Both the position numbers and the translations under genes were made by a program. Positions 9,076 to 17,875 of a stretch of DNA of 64,000 nucleotides are shown here, piece by piece. The stretch's first letter is position 1. Every line of letters begins with the position of its first letter. Source of the DNA: Oceanospirillales bacterium (GTDB taxonomy: Bacteria; Pseudomonadota; Gammaproteobacteria; Pseudomonadales; Balneatricaceae); the NCBI GenBank assembly GCA_018223185.1, contig JAAEYW010000017.1, forward strand, positions 27,130 through 91,129. The letters run 5' to 3'. The notes beneath the pieces are model-generated. The model searched no databases and was not told where the DNA came from. It saw only the letters and a list, made by a program, of their open reading frames with translations.

Positions 9076-10683
9076 TTAGCTCAACTGCTTACGCAACGCA
9101 TCCAGAGTTTCATTCAGCCGGGAAGGCGAAGTAATGGCCGCAACAAACCGGTCAGGTCTGACAATAACGATCTTGTCGCGGGCGGCTGTAAACCAGTCCT
9201 CAAGCGTATGGTCGACGTCTTCGACACTGATAACACCCTCTGCCTGCAAACGTTCACTATAGCTAAAACCACTCTTGGAACGATTGACCTGGATATAACG
9301 GGTATCCAGACCTGCCCAGAACGCTTTATTCTCGTCAGAAACATTTTCCAGCGGATTGGTGCGGAAGCCGATCACAGAGAACCAGGGGCCCTGAACCTCA
9401 TCAAATTTCTCCCGACTGCCATCGGCCGTTTCAACATCCGGCTGAATAAACAGCTGGCCTACCAGGCTGTCAGGATAAATCTCATCGCCATCGTGATGAA
9501 CTATTCCCTTGGTGATATGCGCTTTAGGCTTGAACTTAAATTCAACCAGATGCTCTCGCAGGTTATCGACAGAGTCCGAAGCTTTGAAGATCCAGTCACG
9601 GATACCCGCCAGAATCGGGTTCGTCATACCCAGAACAGCCCCCATATTGTCAGCCAGTGCGATCAGATCGGTGGCATGACCACGACGCTCCTGATCATAG
9701 GTGTTCAGAACACTGACAGGGATAAGGCCTTTAGCGGCAGCGGCAACTTTCCAGGCAATGTTCACAACATCACGAAGGCCGGAGTTAAGGCCCTGACCCG
9801 CCCAGGGAGGGGTAATATGTGCAGCATCACCACAGAGCATTACGCGACCCTTGGTAAAGGTATCCGCTACCCGTGAGTTATGTGTGTAGGCACGGATGCG
9901 GACTATATCCAGATCATCAACATCATCGCCGATATGACCACGAATCAGTTTACGGATAACCTCCTCTTTACACATCTCTTCCTCATTCTCATGCGGGAAC
10001 AGCATGAACTCCCAGCGACGATACTGATAAGGCAGATAGATACAGACAAAGGGACGTGAAGGATCGGCATGAAGTGCGGTATAGGGAGCATTCAGCTTGT
10101 CATTCGCAGCATCGACAACAATCCACTTCGCCTCATGCGTCAGACCGGTATAACCTATCTCCAGTTGCTTACGCACTTCGGAACGGGCACCATCCGATGC
10201 AACCACAAAGTCTGCTTCCAGGGTGTATGGCTTACCCGCACTATCGGTTACCTCAAGAGTCACCAGCTCATCAGTCTGAGAGATGGACTGCATGGTATGA
10301 CCCAGACGCAAATCAACGTTATCAAAACGCTTCAGGCCTGCACGCATGGTTGCTTCCGTCAGCTGTTGCATAAAAATATTACGCATCGGCCAGCCATACT
10401 GTGCCGTTTTAGGTTTCACCTCGGCAAAACAAACGCCGCGGGCATTGTAGTACCGCAGTGGCACGTTGCGGATCATATCCTTGATCGCTTCGTCAGCCAG
10501 GCCTGCACCTTGCAAAACCCGCATCGCCTCGTCATCCATACCTACCGCACGGGGATAGGGCAGAATCTCTTCAGAGGTTTCCAGTACGACAGTTTCAATA
10601 CCGTACATACCCATGTAGTTAGCCAATGTGATGCCGTTCGGGCCGCCGCCAACAATCACAACCTGTGTTTTTTGTTTTTCCAT
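9076..10683 (-). CDS. FAD-dependent aromatic hydroxylase (MhpA-like, bifunctional 3-(3-hydroxyphenyl)propionate hydroxylase family)
   Basis: Group A flavoprotein monooxygenase of 535 residues. The FAD fold motif VVIVGGGPNGITLANYMG is at residues 9-26, the DG motif is in VVASDGARSEVRKQL, and the GD motif is in MLCGDAAHITPPWAGQGLNSG. A C-terminal thioredoxin-like domain, shorter than in MhpA, follows. The family hydroxylates phenolic rings with NAD(P)H and O2. The likely role is ring activation before cleavage. The substrate is not readable from the sequence. Its neighbours, a hydrolase and a hydratase, mirror the order of meta-cleavage pathways. Confidence 0.9.
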   Translation of the reverse strand: MEKQKTQVVIVGGGPNGITLANYMGMYGIETVVLETSEEILPYPRAVGMDDEAMRVLQGAGLADEAIKDMIRNVPLRYYNARGVCFAEVKPKTAQYGWPMRNIFMQQLTEATMRAGLKRFDNVDLRLGHTMQSISQTDELVTLEVTDSAGKPYTLEADFVVASDGARSEVRKQLEIGYTGLTHEAKWIVVDAANDKLNAPYTALHADPSRPFVCIYLPYQYRRWEFMLFPHENEEEMCKEEVIRKLIRGHIGDDVDDLDIVRIRAYTHNSRVADTFTKGRVMLCGDAAHITPPWAGQGLNSGLRDVVNIAWKVAAAAKGLIPVSVLNTYDQERRGHATDLIALADNMGAVLGMTNPILAGIRDWIFKASDSVDNLREHLVEFKFKPKAHITKGIVHHDGDEIYPDSLVGQLFIQPDVETADGSREKFDEVQGPWFSVIGFRTNPLENVSDENKAFWAGLDTRYIQVNRSKSGFSYSERLQAEGVISVEDVDHTLEDWFTAARDKIVIVRPDRFVAAITSPSRLNETLDALRKQLS

Positions 10684-10706
10684 CAGAATAATCTCTCTCT
10701 AATATT

Positions 10707-11543
10707 TTAAACTGAAGCACGTTTCACAAAATGCACCACGGCCTCGTTAAATTTATCAGGCTGATCGTCATGCACGTAATGGCTCGCGTTGTCGATGCTG
10801 ACTGCGCTAAAGCATGGGTTTTTCCGGATAACCTCTTTAACTGTCTCAGCAGGCAGAAAGTCGGAGTTACCGCCCTTAACCAGCAGCGCAGGACAACGAA
10901 TAGCATTCACCGCAGGCCAGAGATCAATTGGTTCAATCGTCAGGCGCGCTTCAGCGATCCCCTGCTGATCATGCTTCCATGTGATACGCCCATCTTTTTC
11001 ACGCAGAGAAAACTTAAGACGAGCGTCTAACGCCGCATCTGTCAGATTTGGCCGACTGGTACGCCAGAACGTTTCCGCCTCCTCCCAGGAATTAAATGAG
11101 AGCGGTGTATTACGCATCTCGCGTCGGATGCGCTCAGCACCGTCACCACGATTGGAGGAGCCCGGCCCGATATCTTCAATCACCAGCAGCTGAACCCGAT
11201 CGGGGTTTTGCCGTGTATATTCAAGGGCATTGGTGCCACCCAGCGAGTGGCCAATCAGAATAAAACGCTCCAGTCCAAGATGCTCAACAAAAGCGTTCAG
11301 ATCTTTGACGTAGGCGTCAGTATGATAGTCACTGACCGCACCCCAGTCACTTTCACCACGGCCCCGCTGATCAAGTGCGAAACAGAGATACTGATTACCC
11401 AGCGCATGGACAAGCTCTTCCCAGGTTTCTGCAAAACCTCTTAAACCGTGCAGCATCACCACAGGAATCCCCTGCGGATCACCCCACTGAAGATAGTGCA
11501 GTTTTAAATCACCACTGTTAAAGAAATTACTGGTTGGGGTCAT
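10707..11543 (-). CDS. Alpha/beta hydrolase
   Basis: Alpha/beta hydrolase of 278 residues. The oxyanion region is HGLRGFAETW near residue 32. The nucleophile elbow is GHSLGG with Ser100. The catalytic histidine is His255 in NASHYVHDD. An aspartate in the FLPAE region or nearby completes the triad. In meta-cleavage routes this fold hydrolyses the ring-fission product (MhpC role), but the family also includes esterases and lactonases. It is cytoplasmic, with no signal peptide. It lies 23 bp before the hydroxylase gene. Confidence 0.87.
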   Translation of the reverse strand: MTPTSNFFNSGDLKLHYLQWGDPQGIPVVMLHGLRGFAETWEELVHALGNQYLCFALDQRGRGESDWGAVSDYHTDAYVKDLNAFVEHLGLERFILIGHSLGGTNALEYTRQNPDRVQLLVIEDIGPGSSNRGDGAERIRREMRNTPLSFNSWEEAETFWRTSRPNLTDAALDARLKFSLREKDGRITWKHDQQGIAEARLTIEPIDLWPAVNAIRCPALLVKGGNSDFLPAETVKEVIRKNPCFSAVSIDNASHYVHDDQPDKFNEAVVHFVKRASV

Positions 11544-11594
11544 CGGGTACCTCTGTTCTTCGATATAACTAAAAGCTGTGTTTATAAAACGGCC

Positions 11595-12197
11595 TTATAC
11601 AAGACCGTTTTCACATTTAGCGTCTTCAGCTTTCAAACCACCCAAGCGTGCATGCAGGCGTCCACGGGTGGCAAATGCCCAGACAATCAACAACTCATCG
11701 TTACGCGGTGCATCATTAAAAGAGACTGAAATAGAGTCATAATGCGAACGCACATAGAGGGCATCCTTATGCGCCAGAGGGATATCAAGCGTAGCACCCG
11801 GACCTCCGATCTTACCGGTTGAAGGCACCCATGATTTACCGCCACCCAGCGCCTCACGAATCGGATCTGCAGCCGGGTTAGTCAGGAAAGCGTTACCGTG
11901 CTCATATTCACCGTCAGCACCGACCAGAATCGCTTTACCGTAGCTGACAATCTCGTTGTCGCCGGCCAGTTCATTGATACGGCGGCCAAATTCGCGCCCC
12001 AGTTCGGGTGAGTGATCAATCAGTGCAGACAGATCTTCACTGAACTTACCCGCAAAAGGATTCTGAATCGCTGCAGCGATAACGTACTTCTTAACCGGCT
12101 TACCATCAGCCAGAATACCGGTTTCGTTTGCCAGTGTTTCTTCATAGAAACTGAACCACTTACGGATATGGTATGGCCCAAAATTAGCTTCTTTCAT
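11595..12197 (-). CDS. Amino acid synthesis family protein (AA_synth, DUF1185)
   Basis: Protein of 200 residues starting MKEANFGPYHIRKWFSFYEE, typical of the small AA_synth/DUF1185 family. Conserved runs include AAAIQNPFAGKFSEDL, SYGKAILVG, EHGNAFLTNP and AHKDALYVRSHYD. Members occur in catabolic clusters, often beside hydrolases and flavin enzymes, but no reaction is firmly assigned. The start at ATG 12197 has GAAGG 9 bases upstream; an in-frame TTG 15 bases earlier is unlikely. Its place between the hydrolase and VOC genes suggests an enzymatic step in the pathway. Confidence 0.8.
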   Translation of the reverse strand: MKEANFGPYHIRKWFSFYEETLANETGILADGKPVKKYVIAAAIQNPFAGKFSEDLSALIDHSPELGREFGRRINELAGDNEIVSYGKAILVGADGEYEHGNAFLTNPAADPIREALGGGKSWVPSTGKIGGPGATLDIPLAHKDALYVRSHYDSISVSFNDAPRNDELLIVWAFATRGRLHARLGGLKAEDAKCENGLV

Positions 12198-12242
12198 CAC
12201 GATTACCTTCAAAATTAACGACTAACAATGTGTAACTAAAAA

Positions 12243-12701
12243 TTATTCAAATATTGGCTCAATAACAATTTCACGACTGGGCGCATTGGTTGCCTTAAAC
12301 CGCTGCTTGGCCAGCTCATCGTCGTGCTCTGTTTCCAGGAAAAACTCCAGCCGGTTACCATCCGGATCGGTAAAGTAAACGCCTTTGCCAATTTCATGAT
12401 CAGTGGTTTTAACGACATTTACTTTCTTCGACAGCAACATGCCATACAGGGTACGCAGCGTCGTTTCATCACCGTCAATCTCCAGACCGTAATGTTGCAG
12501 ACCCAGGGTGCCCTGGGCCGAACCTGCGGGTGCTTTGATCAACGCGATGTCGTGATGCTTTTCACCAAAGCCCATCATGATCCAGTCGTTTCCATTGCAG
12601 GCCATACGCTCCATCTGCAGGATATCTTCATACCATGTAGCTGAAGTCTCAGGATCAGTAACGAACAGTGCAATATGCGTTCTGTTTACTTTAACTTTCA
12701 T
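12243..12701 (-). CDS. VOC-fold protein (glyoxalase / extradiol dioxygenase-like)
   Basis: Protein of 152 residues with two beta-alpha-beta-beta-beta modules. The metal ligands expected for this fold are visible: His9 in RTHIALFV, a second His in LQHYGLEI and a Glu in GNRLEFFLE. PDGNRLEF near the C-terminus is the usual signature of catechol 2,3-dioxygenase-like VOC proteins. At one domain length it could be a small extradiol dioxygenase, an isomerase or a lyase. If it cleaves the ring it would link the MhpA-like hydroxylase to the hydrolase. That is inference. Confidence 0.83.
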   Translation of the reverse strand: MKVKVNRTHIALFVTDPETSATWYEDILQMERMACNGNDWIMMGFGEKHHDIALIKAPAGSAQGTLGLQHYGLEIDGDETTLRTLYGMLLSKKVNVVKTTDHEIGKGVYFTDPDGNRLEFFLETEHDDELAKQRFKATNAPSREIVIEPIFE

Positions 12702-12713
12702 ATCTGCCTCGGT

Positions 12714-13748
12714 TTACGGGTTGATAACAGATTGGTGTGCAACAGCAATTTCTGCCTGTGCAGGGGTCCACAATACGTCAGCGATCTCACTGAATTCGCG
12801 CCACTCTTTTTTCCAGGACAACCCTGCTTTATCACTGGTAAACAGGTGTCCGTACTTACAGCCCATCACAATCTGTTCCGGATTAGCAGGATTCACATGG
12901 ATACCCCAGATACAGGAGTTAGGCTGTACCGGCAGTGGCAGTTTTTCCCAGCTTTCGCCCGCGTCACGGGATACAACAACCTGACTGGTTGTACCTGGGG
13001 TGCCATCAGAGATGCTCACATAGATAGTATCTTCTGAACCATAAGGTACAGCCGTTGCGCGGGCGTAATACAAGCCGAAAGCGGACTTAGGATTAACACC
13101 TTTCCAGGTCAGTCCTTCATCGTGACTGGTGTAGATCGCGTTCACACAGACAACCACAATCACCTTGTTACCATGGTTCGGCAACACATTGATATTATGA
13201 ATATCGGAGTTGTAATCCCACAGCAGACGGTCATCAACACGTTCCCAGCTGTCGCCACCATCAACACTTTTAAACAGCCCACCCTCTTCCAGACCAAACC
13301 AGAGTTTGTTGGCATCGGTTGGGTCATAAGAGAACGCCAGCAGACGAGGCTTGCTTACACCGGCACAGAACTCAGGAATCTCTACCGGAGCACGGTCCCA
13401 GGTTTTACAACCATCGGTGGTTCGCCACAGAACCGCACGGGAAGGCGCCCCGGTACCAACAAAGATACGCTGTGGATTAGCCGGATCAACCGCCACTTTC
13501 CAGACAGTTTCACCATTGAAAGGGGTATCAATATGTGTCCAGTTAGCTCCGGCATCATGACTGATACACAGACCCGTATCAGTGCCAATATAGATTTTTT
13601 CAGGCTCGGCCGGGTGCATATCCAGTGAGCGGGTGATCGCATCAAACTCGATATCCTGCCCCAGGCTCAGACGGTGCCAGGTCTGACCATTATCACCACT
13701 TTTGATAACACCCTGACCTGCTGTTGCTACTAATAATGTTCCGCTCAT
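12714..13748 (-). CDS. BNR/YVTN-repeat beta-propeller protein, cytosolic
   Basis: Protein of 344 residues built from repeated BNR (Asp-box) units: GDNGQTWHRL, HDAGANWTHI, TTDGCKTWDRA, SVDGGDSWERV, SHDEGLTWKGV, SRDAGESWEKL and SDKAGLSWKKE, i.e. about seven S/T-x-D-x-G-x-T/S-W boxes as in a sialidase-like propeller. There is no signal peptide or membrane segment, so it should stay in the cytoplasm, unusual for this fold. I chose ATG 13748, 7 bases after AGGAGG; an ATG two codons earlier is too close. That ribosome site overlaps the stop codon of the SDR gene. No function can be assigned; a lyase or hydrolase role on a pathway intermediate is one possibility. Confidence 0.82.
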   Translation of the reverse strand: MSGTLLVATAGQGVIKSGDNGQTWHRLSLGQDIEFDAITRSLDMHPAEPEKIYIGTDTGLCISHDAGANWTHIDTPFNGETVWKVAVDPANPQRIFVGTGAPSRAVLWRTTDGCKTWDRAPVEIPEFCAGVSKPRLLAFSYDPTDANKLWFGLEEGGLFKSVDGGDSWERVDDRLLWDYNSDIHNINVLPNHGNKVIVVVCVNAIYTSHDEGLTWKGVNPKSAFGLYYARATAVPYGSEDTIYVSISDGTPGTTSQVVVSRDAGESWEKLPLPVQPNSCIWGIHVNPANPEQIVMGCKYGHLFTSDKAGLSWKKEWREFSEIADVLWTPAQAEIAVAHQSVINP

Positions 13749-13759
13749 GTTCATGCCTC

Positions 13760-14554
13760 CTAGATAAAGATACCGCGGGTTAAACCACCATCAATACCGA
13801 TAGACTCACCGGTAACCGCTCCTGCTTTTGGAGAAGCCAGGAAGCCGATCAGCCAGCCCATCTCAATCGGCTGCAATGTCCGCTTAATGGGTGTCACATC
13901 AATGTAGCCCTGCTCAACTTCCTGTGGAGTCTTACCCTGCAATACCGCTTCACGCTCATACAGTTCCTGTATATGAGGGGTATCAACAACACCCGGATGG
14001 ATAATATTGCAGGTAATTCCGAAAGGACCCAACTGGTCAGACAGATTCTTAGTCATGTGCACGATAGCCAGATTGCGCATACCGGACATAACCTTACTGC
14101 TACGACCCGTCAGTCCACCTATATTAATGATGCGACCGAAGCCCTGCTTCTTCATGTGCGGGGTGACCGCTTTAGCACAACGGAAATATCCAATAACCTT
14201 TGTATTCATATCACCCAACAGCTCATCGGCACCGGCAAATTCAATCGAGTTACGCACAACACCGGAAGGCGCCGCAGCCCCATTTACCAGAATATCAACC
14301 CGACCAAACTCTTCGATAGCTTTATCAACCATCGCGTTTACTGCATCATCGCTGTTAGTATCACAGAACAGTGGCAATACCCGGCGGCCTGTTGCTTCTG
14401 AAATTTCAGCAGCAGTCGCTTCCAGCACAGACATCGTCCGGGCACAGATAACAACATCACAACCCTCTTCAGCCAGGAAACGGGCAACATCTTTACCGAT
14501 ACCCATACCGCCGCCGGTAACAATAGCAACGCGATCTTTTAGTTCTAAATCCAT
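13760..14554 (-). CDS. SDR family protein lacking the usual catalytic Tyr and Lys
   Basis: Short-chain dehydrogenase fold of 264 residues. The cofactor motif GxxxGxG is intact (VTGGGMGIGKDVARFLAEEG), followed by NGAAAP in place of NNAG. In the active-site region the usual Tyr-x-x-x-Lys lies about 12 residues after the catalytic serine; here the run is SSKVMSGMRNLAIVHMTKNL, so neither the Tyr nor the Lys is in its normal place. The protein may bind NAD(P) but use other chemistry, or act on another substrate class. The start has GAGGAA 7 bases upstream. It lies 21 bp after the aldehyde dehydrogenase gene. Confidence 0.85.
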   Translation of the reverse strand: MDLELKDRVAIVTGGGMGIGKDVARFLAEEGCDVVICARTMSVLEATAAEISEATGRRVLPLFCDTNSDDAVNAMVDKAIEEFGRVDILVNGAAAPSGVVRNSIEFAGADELLGDMNTKVIGYFRCAKAVTPHMKKQGFGRIINIGGLTGRSSKVMSGMRNLAIVHMTKNLSDQLGPFGITCNIIHPGVVDTPHIQELYEREAVLQGKTPQEVEQGYIDVTPIKRTLQPIEMGWLIGFLASPKAGAVTGESIGIDGGLTRGIFI

Positions 14555-14574
14555 ATTAAATTCCTCAATTCTTA

Positions 14575-16065
14575 TTAAGAAAGATCGACGAAAACACTCT
14601 TCGTTTCGGTGTAAGCATCGATAACATTTTTACCCATCTCCCTGCCCCAGCCGGACTGCTTATAACCACCAAACGGTGCTGCAGGGTCTACCACATTCCA
14701 ACAATTCACATAGACAGACCCTGCTTTTAGCTGAGCAGCAATACGATGAGCATTCTGAAGATTATTAGTCCAGACACCTGCGGCCAGACCAAAATCACTA
14801 TTATTAGCCCGGTAGATCAGCTCATCAGTGTCGGACCAGCTCATCACCGTCACAACCGGACCAAAAATTTCTTCCCGGGCGATACAGGTCTGCTCGGCTT
14901 TATCCAGAAACACAGTGGGCTGCATGTAGTGACCATGATCCATTCCTGATGGAGCCTGACCACCACAGATCAACTCAGCCCCCTCATTCAGCGCCCTGGA
15001 GATATAGCTGCTGACAATGCCATGCTGTGCAGCAGACACCAGTGGACCGATGGTGGTGTCTGTATCCATACCATTACCCACCACATAACCAGAGCCATGC
15101 TTTGCAAGTTCTTCCAGGGTCTGATCCAGCACACTTTCATGTACATACAGACGGGAAGCGGCCGTACACACCTGCCCCTGGTTGTAGAAAATACCGTCAG
15201 CGGCACCCTGCGCTGCGCGAATAATGTCGGCGTCCGGCATAATGATGTTAGGTGATTTACCACCCAGCTCGAGGGACACTTTTTTCATATTGCCCAAAGC
15301 AGCCTGACCAATCAGCTTGCCAACCTGAGTCGAACCGGTGAACGCGATCTTATCAACGTCATGATGGGCCGCCAGCGGAGCACCTGCCCGGTCGCCAAAA
15401 CCAGTGACCACGTTAAATACGCCTTTAGGAAAGCCCGCCTGATCAAACAGCTCAGCCAGTCGTAGCGCCGCCAGCGGCGTCGTTTCAGATGGTTTAAGCA
15501 CAGACGTACAACCGGTTGCCAGTGCTGGCGCCAACTTCCACAGACACATCGACAGAGGGAAGTTCCAGGGAACAATCAGTGCACAGACACCGACGGCTTC
15601 TTTACGCGTGTAAGCAAACATCGGCGCACCACTGCGGGGTGAAACCGGCAGCGTGCTGCCTTCAATCTTAGAAGGCCAGCCAGCAAAGTAGCGCAGGATA
15701 GCCAGGGCTGCAGCGATCTCGCCCTTTGCATGCAGCAGTGTTTTACCGTTATCCAGTGTCAGGATCTGCGCCAGATTTTCGGTATCTGCTTCCATAAGCG
15801 CCGCCAGCCGATTCATCAGAATCGAACGCTGAGCAGGCTGTATTGTTGACCATTCACCCTTAAACGCATCACGCGCGGCTTGCACAGCGGCATCAATATC
15901 GGCCTCTACCGCGGTAGCACAGTGAGCAAACACCTGCTTATTGGCAGGATTTTCGATCTCAAAGGTAGCCCCTGAACTTGCAGCAACCCACTCGCCACCG
16001 ATATAGAGTTTTTTCGGTTGTGCGAGGAAGCGTTCGACTTCTGAATTAATCGTTACAACAGCCAC
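14575..16065 (-). CDS. Aldehyde dehydrogenase family protein
   Basis: NAD(P)-dependent aldehyde dehydrogenase of 496 residues. The catalytic glutamate is in VSLELGGKSPNII and the nucleophilic cysteine is in NQGQVCTAASRL. FTGSTQVGKLIG is the NAD-binding turn. It resembles phenylacetaldehyde/betaine-aldehyde-type enzymes and would oxidise the aldehyde released by the ThDP enzyme encoded just upstream. The start is GTG 16065: the ribosome site AAGGAGAG overlaps the stop codon (TAA) of the upstream gene, and translation is likely coupled. The longer upstream reading has no support. Confidence 0.9.
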   Translation of the reverse strand: MAVVTINSEVERFLAQPKKLYIGGEWVAASSGATFEIENPANKQVFAHCATAVEADIDAAVQAARDAFKGEWSTIQPAQRSILMNRLAALMEADTENLAQILTLDNGKTLLHAKGEIAAALAILRYFAGWPSKIEGSTLPVSPRSGAPMFAYTRKEAVGVCALIVPWNFPLSMCLWKLAPALATGCTSVLKPSETTPLAALRLAELFDQAGFPKGVFNVVTGFGDRAGAPLAAHHDVDKIAFTGSTQVGKLIGQAALGNMKKVSLELGGKSPNIIMPDADIIRAAQGAADGIFYNQGQVCTAASRLYVHESVLDQTLEELAKHGSGYVVGNGMDTDTTIGPLVSAAQHGIVSSYISRALNEGAELICGGQAPSGMDHGHYMQPTVFLDKAEQTCIAREEIFGPVVTVMSWSDTDELIYRANNSDFGLAAGVWTNNLQNAHRIAAQLKAGSVYVNCWNVVDPAAPFGGYKQSGWGREMGKNVIDAYTETKSVFVDLS

Positions 16066-16075
16066 AATTCTCTCC

Positions 16076-17617
16076 TTACAGACACATCTCAATGAGGAAC
16101 GGTGCTTTAGAATCCGTTCCGGTTTTCAATGCCCGCGCCAATTCAGCATTGGTTTTCACTGCAGTGGATTCAACACCGTACGCTTTAGCCAGTGATTGCC
16201 AGTCAACTTTTGGTTTATCCAGTTCAGTCAGCGACAGCGACTGTGGACCAAATTCAGTAATACCGTAACGACGCAGTTCGTTTTGCAGAATTCCATAACG
16301 GTGGTTTGCCGCGATCAGAATAACGATCGGAAGGTTTTCACGGGCGATACTCCACAATGTCTGAATAGTGTATTGCGCACTACCATCGGACTGCAGACAG
16401 ATAACCGTGTTACCCGGCTCCGCCAGAGCTGCACCAAAGCCTGCAGGGATACCCTGTCCAATGGCACCACCGGTATTGGTAATCACCCGGTGCTTAACAG
16501 CGTGCGCTGAAGCGGTAAAAAAAGGATAACCACAGGTGCCCCCTTCAACAGAGACGATACAGTCATGCGGAAGGCCAGCGGAAACAACCTGACCGATTGA
16601 CTGTGGCGTCAGTTCTGCATCAGCAACCGGCAGTTCCAGCTCACCTTCAAGCTCAACAAAGGCTGGAGCGGAAACGGCATCCGCCAACGCTTCCATTGCG
16701 CCAACCACGTCATGCCCAACCTCAGCCAGCACCACCAGACGGTCCTGCTCAGCCAGACGGGATGGTAAACCTTCATAACCAAAGTAAGAGATTGGCTCAG
16801 GTACACCTGCGCACACGACTTCGTCATACTTATCCAGCTCTTTAATCGCAACTTCAGGAAAGTACGGCAGACGATCAAGATCGGGCAAACCGCCACCGCG
16901 ATGACTGATACGCGGGAAGGTTTCAGCAAACATCTTAACGTTAGGCAGCTGAGCCAGACGACCAGCAGCCCTCAGACCCTCTTCCGTCACACCGTTATCG
17001 CCAACGATAAAAACCAGCCTCTTACCTGCTTTAATCTTCTTCGCAACGGCCTCTACGCCATCGCTGAAAAAACGTCGCACCGGGGCTTTTACATGCCCTG
17101 CAGCCAGCGGGTGTTCAATCGATTTTGCCTGAAGATCCATCGGCAACACGAGTGTAGAAATTGCACCAGAAGGCTGCCATGCAGCATTAACAGCATCAAC
17201 AAAGTCCGCAGCAACGCTCTCGGCAGTTTTGGATGTACGCACCCATTTAGAAACCGGACTGGCAAGAGAGTGGATATCACTTGCCAGTGGTGGATCATAA
17301 TTCACATGCCATGAGGCATGGTCACCGACAATGTTTACAATCGGGGTATTTGCCCTACGCGCGTTGTGAAGATTTGCAATGCCATTCGCAAAGCCAGGCC
17401 CCAAATGGGTCAGCGTCATCGCTGGACGTCCGGCAACGCGACCATAACCGTCAGCTGCGCCAGTACATACGCCCTCAAACATAGTAAGCACCGGCCGGAA
17501 GCGAGGCTCACTCTCCATTGCTGCAACCAACGGCATCTCAGTCGTACCCGGGTTTGCAAAGCAATACTCAATATCAGCCTCTACAGCTGCTTTAATTAGC
17601 AGTTCCGCACCATTCAT
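16076..17617 (-). CDS. ThDP-dependent enzyme, acetolactate synthase large subunit-like / benzoylformate decarboxylase-like
   Basis: Thiamine diphosphate enzyme of 513 residues with the usual order: N-terminal PYR domain (ANPGTTEMPLVAAME, with a glutamate in FEGVCTGAADGYGRV), central domain, and C-terminal PP domain. The ThDP-Mg motif, normally GDG...N, reads QSDGSAQYTIQ...ANHRYGIL. The length and the stand-alone gene fit the benzoylformate-decarboxylase-like clade rather than IlvB proper. With the next gene it would convert a 2-oxoacid to an aldehyde and then an acid. It is the first gene of the 12-gene operon, whose promoter carries an IclR-type operator. Confidence 0.88.
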   Translation of the reverse strand: MNGAELLIKAAVEADIEYCFANPGTTEMPLVAAMESEPRFRPVLTMFEGVCTGAADGYGRVAGRPAMTLTHLGPGFANGIANLHNARRANTPIVNIVGDHASWHVNYDPPLASDIHSLASPVSKWVRTSKTAESVAADFVDAVNAAWQPSGAISTLVLPMDLQAKSIEHPLAAGHVKAPVRRFFSDGVEAVAKKIKAGKRLVFIVGDNGVTEEGLRAAGRLAQLPNVKMFAETFPRISHRGGGLPDLDRLPYFPEVAIKELDKYDEVVCAGVPEPISYFGYEGLPSRLAEQDRLVVLAEVGHDVVGAMEALADAVSAPAFVELEGELELPVADAELTPQSIGQVVSAGLPHDCIVSVEGGTCGYPFFTASAHAVKHRVITNTGGAIGQGIPAGFGAALAEPGNTVICLQSDGSAQYTIQTLWSIARENLPIVILIAANHRYGILQNELRRYGITEFGPQSLSLTELDKPKVDWQSLAKAYGVESTAVKTNAELARALKTGTDSKAPFLIEMCL

Positions 17618-17638
17618 AAATAAGCTCCAAACGTTACA

Positions 17639-17696
17639 TATCTCATATTATGAGACTTGAATAACCAAAATTACATAATTAAAGCCACAAGTTCAA
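17639..17696 (-). promoter_or_regulatory. Promoter and IclR-type operator of the 12-gene catabolic operon
   Basis: On the minus strand a -35 TTGAAC (17691-17696) and -10 TAATTT (17668-17673) are separated by 17 bases. Downstream of them, at 17639-17657, lies TATCTC-ATATTAT-GAGACT, whose TCTC/GAGA arms with a 7-base centre match the operators at 5179 and 23034. The position just after the start point would block elongation or initiation. Confidence 0.62.
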
Positions 17697-17762
17697 CACT
17701 TTTCTTAAAATAAACGAAAACACGTAATACAAACACTACAATAAACACCAAAAAAGCACATA

Positions 17763-17781
17763 ATTATCGTATTGTGAGAAT
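17763..17781 (+). promoter_or_regulatory. IclR-type operator upstream of the porin gene
   Basis: ATTATC-GTATTGT-GAGAAT has the same spacing and right arm as the other three operator copies, with one mismatch in the left arm. It lies 95 bp upstream of the porin start, in an A/T-rich promoter region shared with the divergent operon. Confidence 0.55.
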
Positions 17782-17875
17782 TACGCTTGATTATTTTTAA
17801 AATTAACGTATTTTTATATTCATCGTCACAAATAATGTAATAACAAAGAAAAAAACCAGAAGGAGTAAAGGTCGG

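Noticed and set aside
9208..9876. A 222-codon plus-strand frame opposite the flavin hydroxylase gene
   Set aside because: Shadow of the hydroxylase gene; no start signal or motif.
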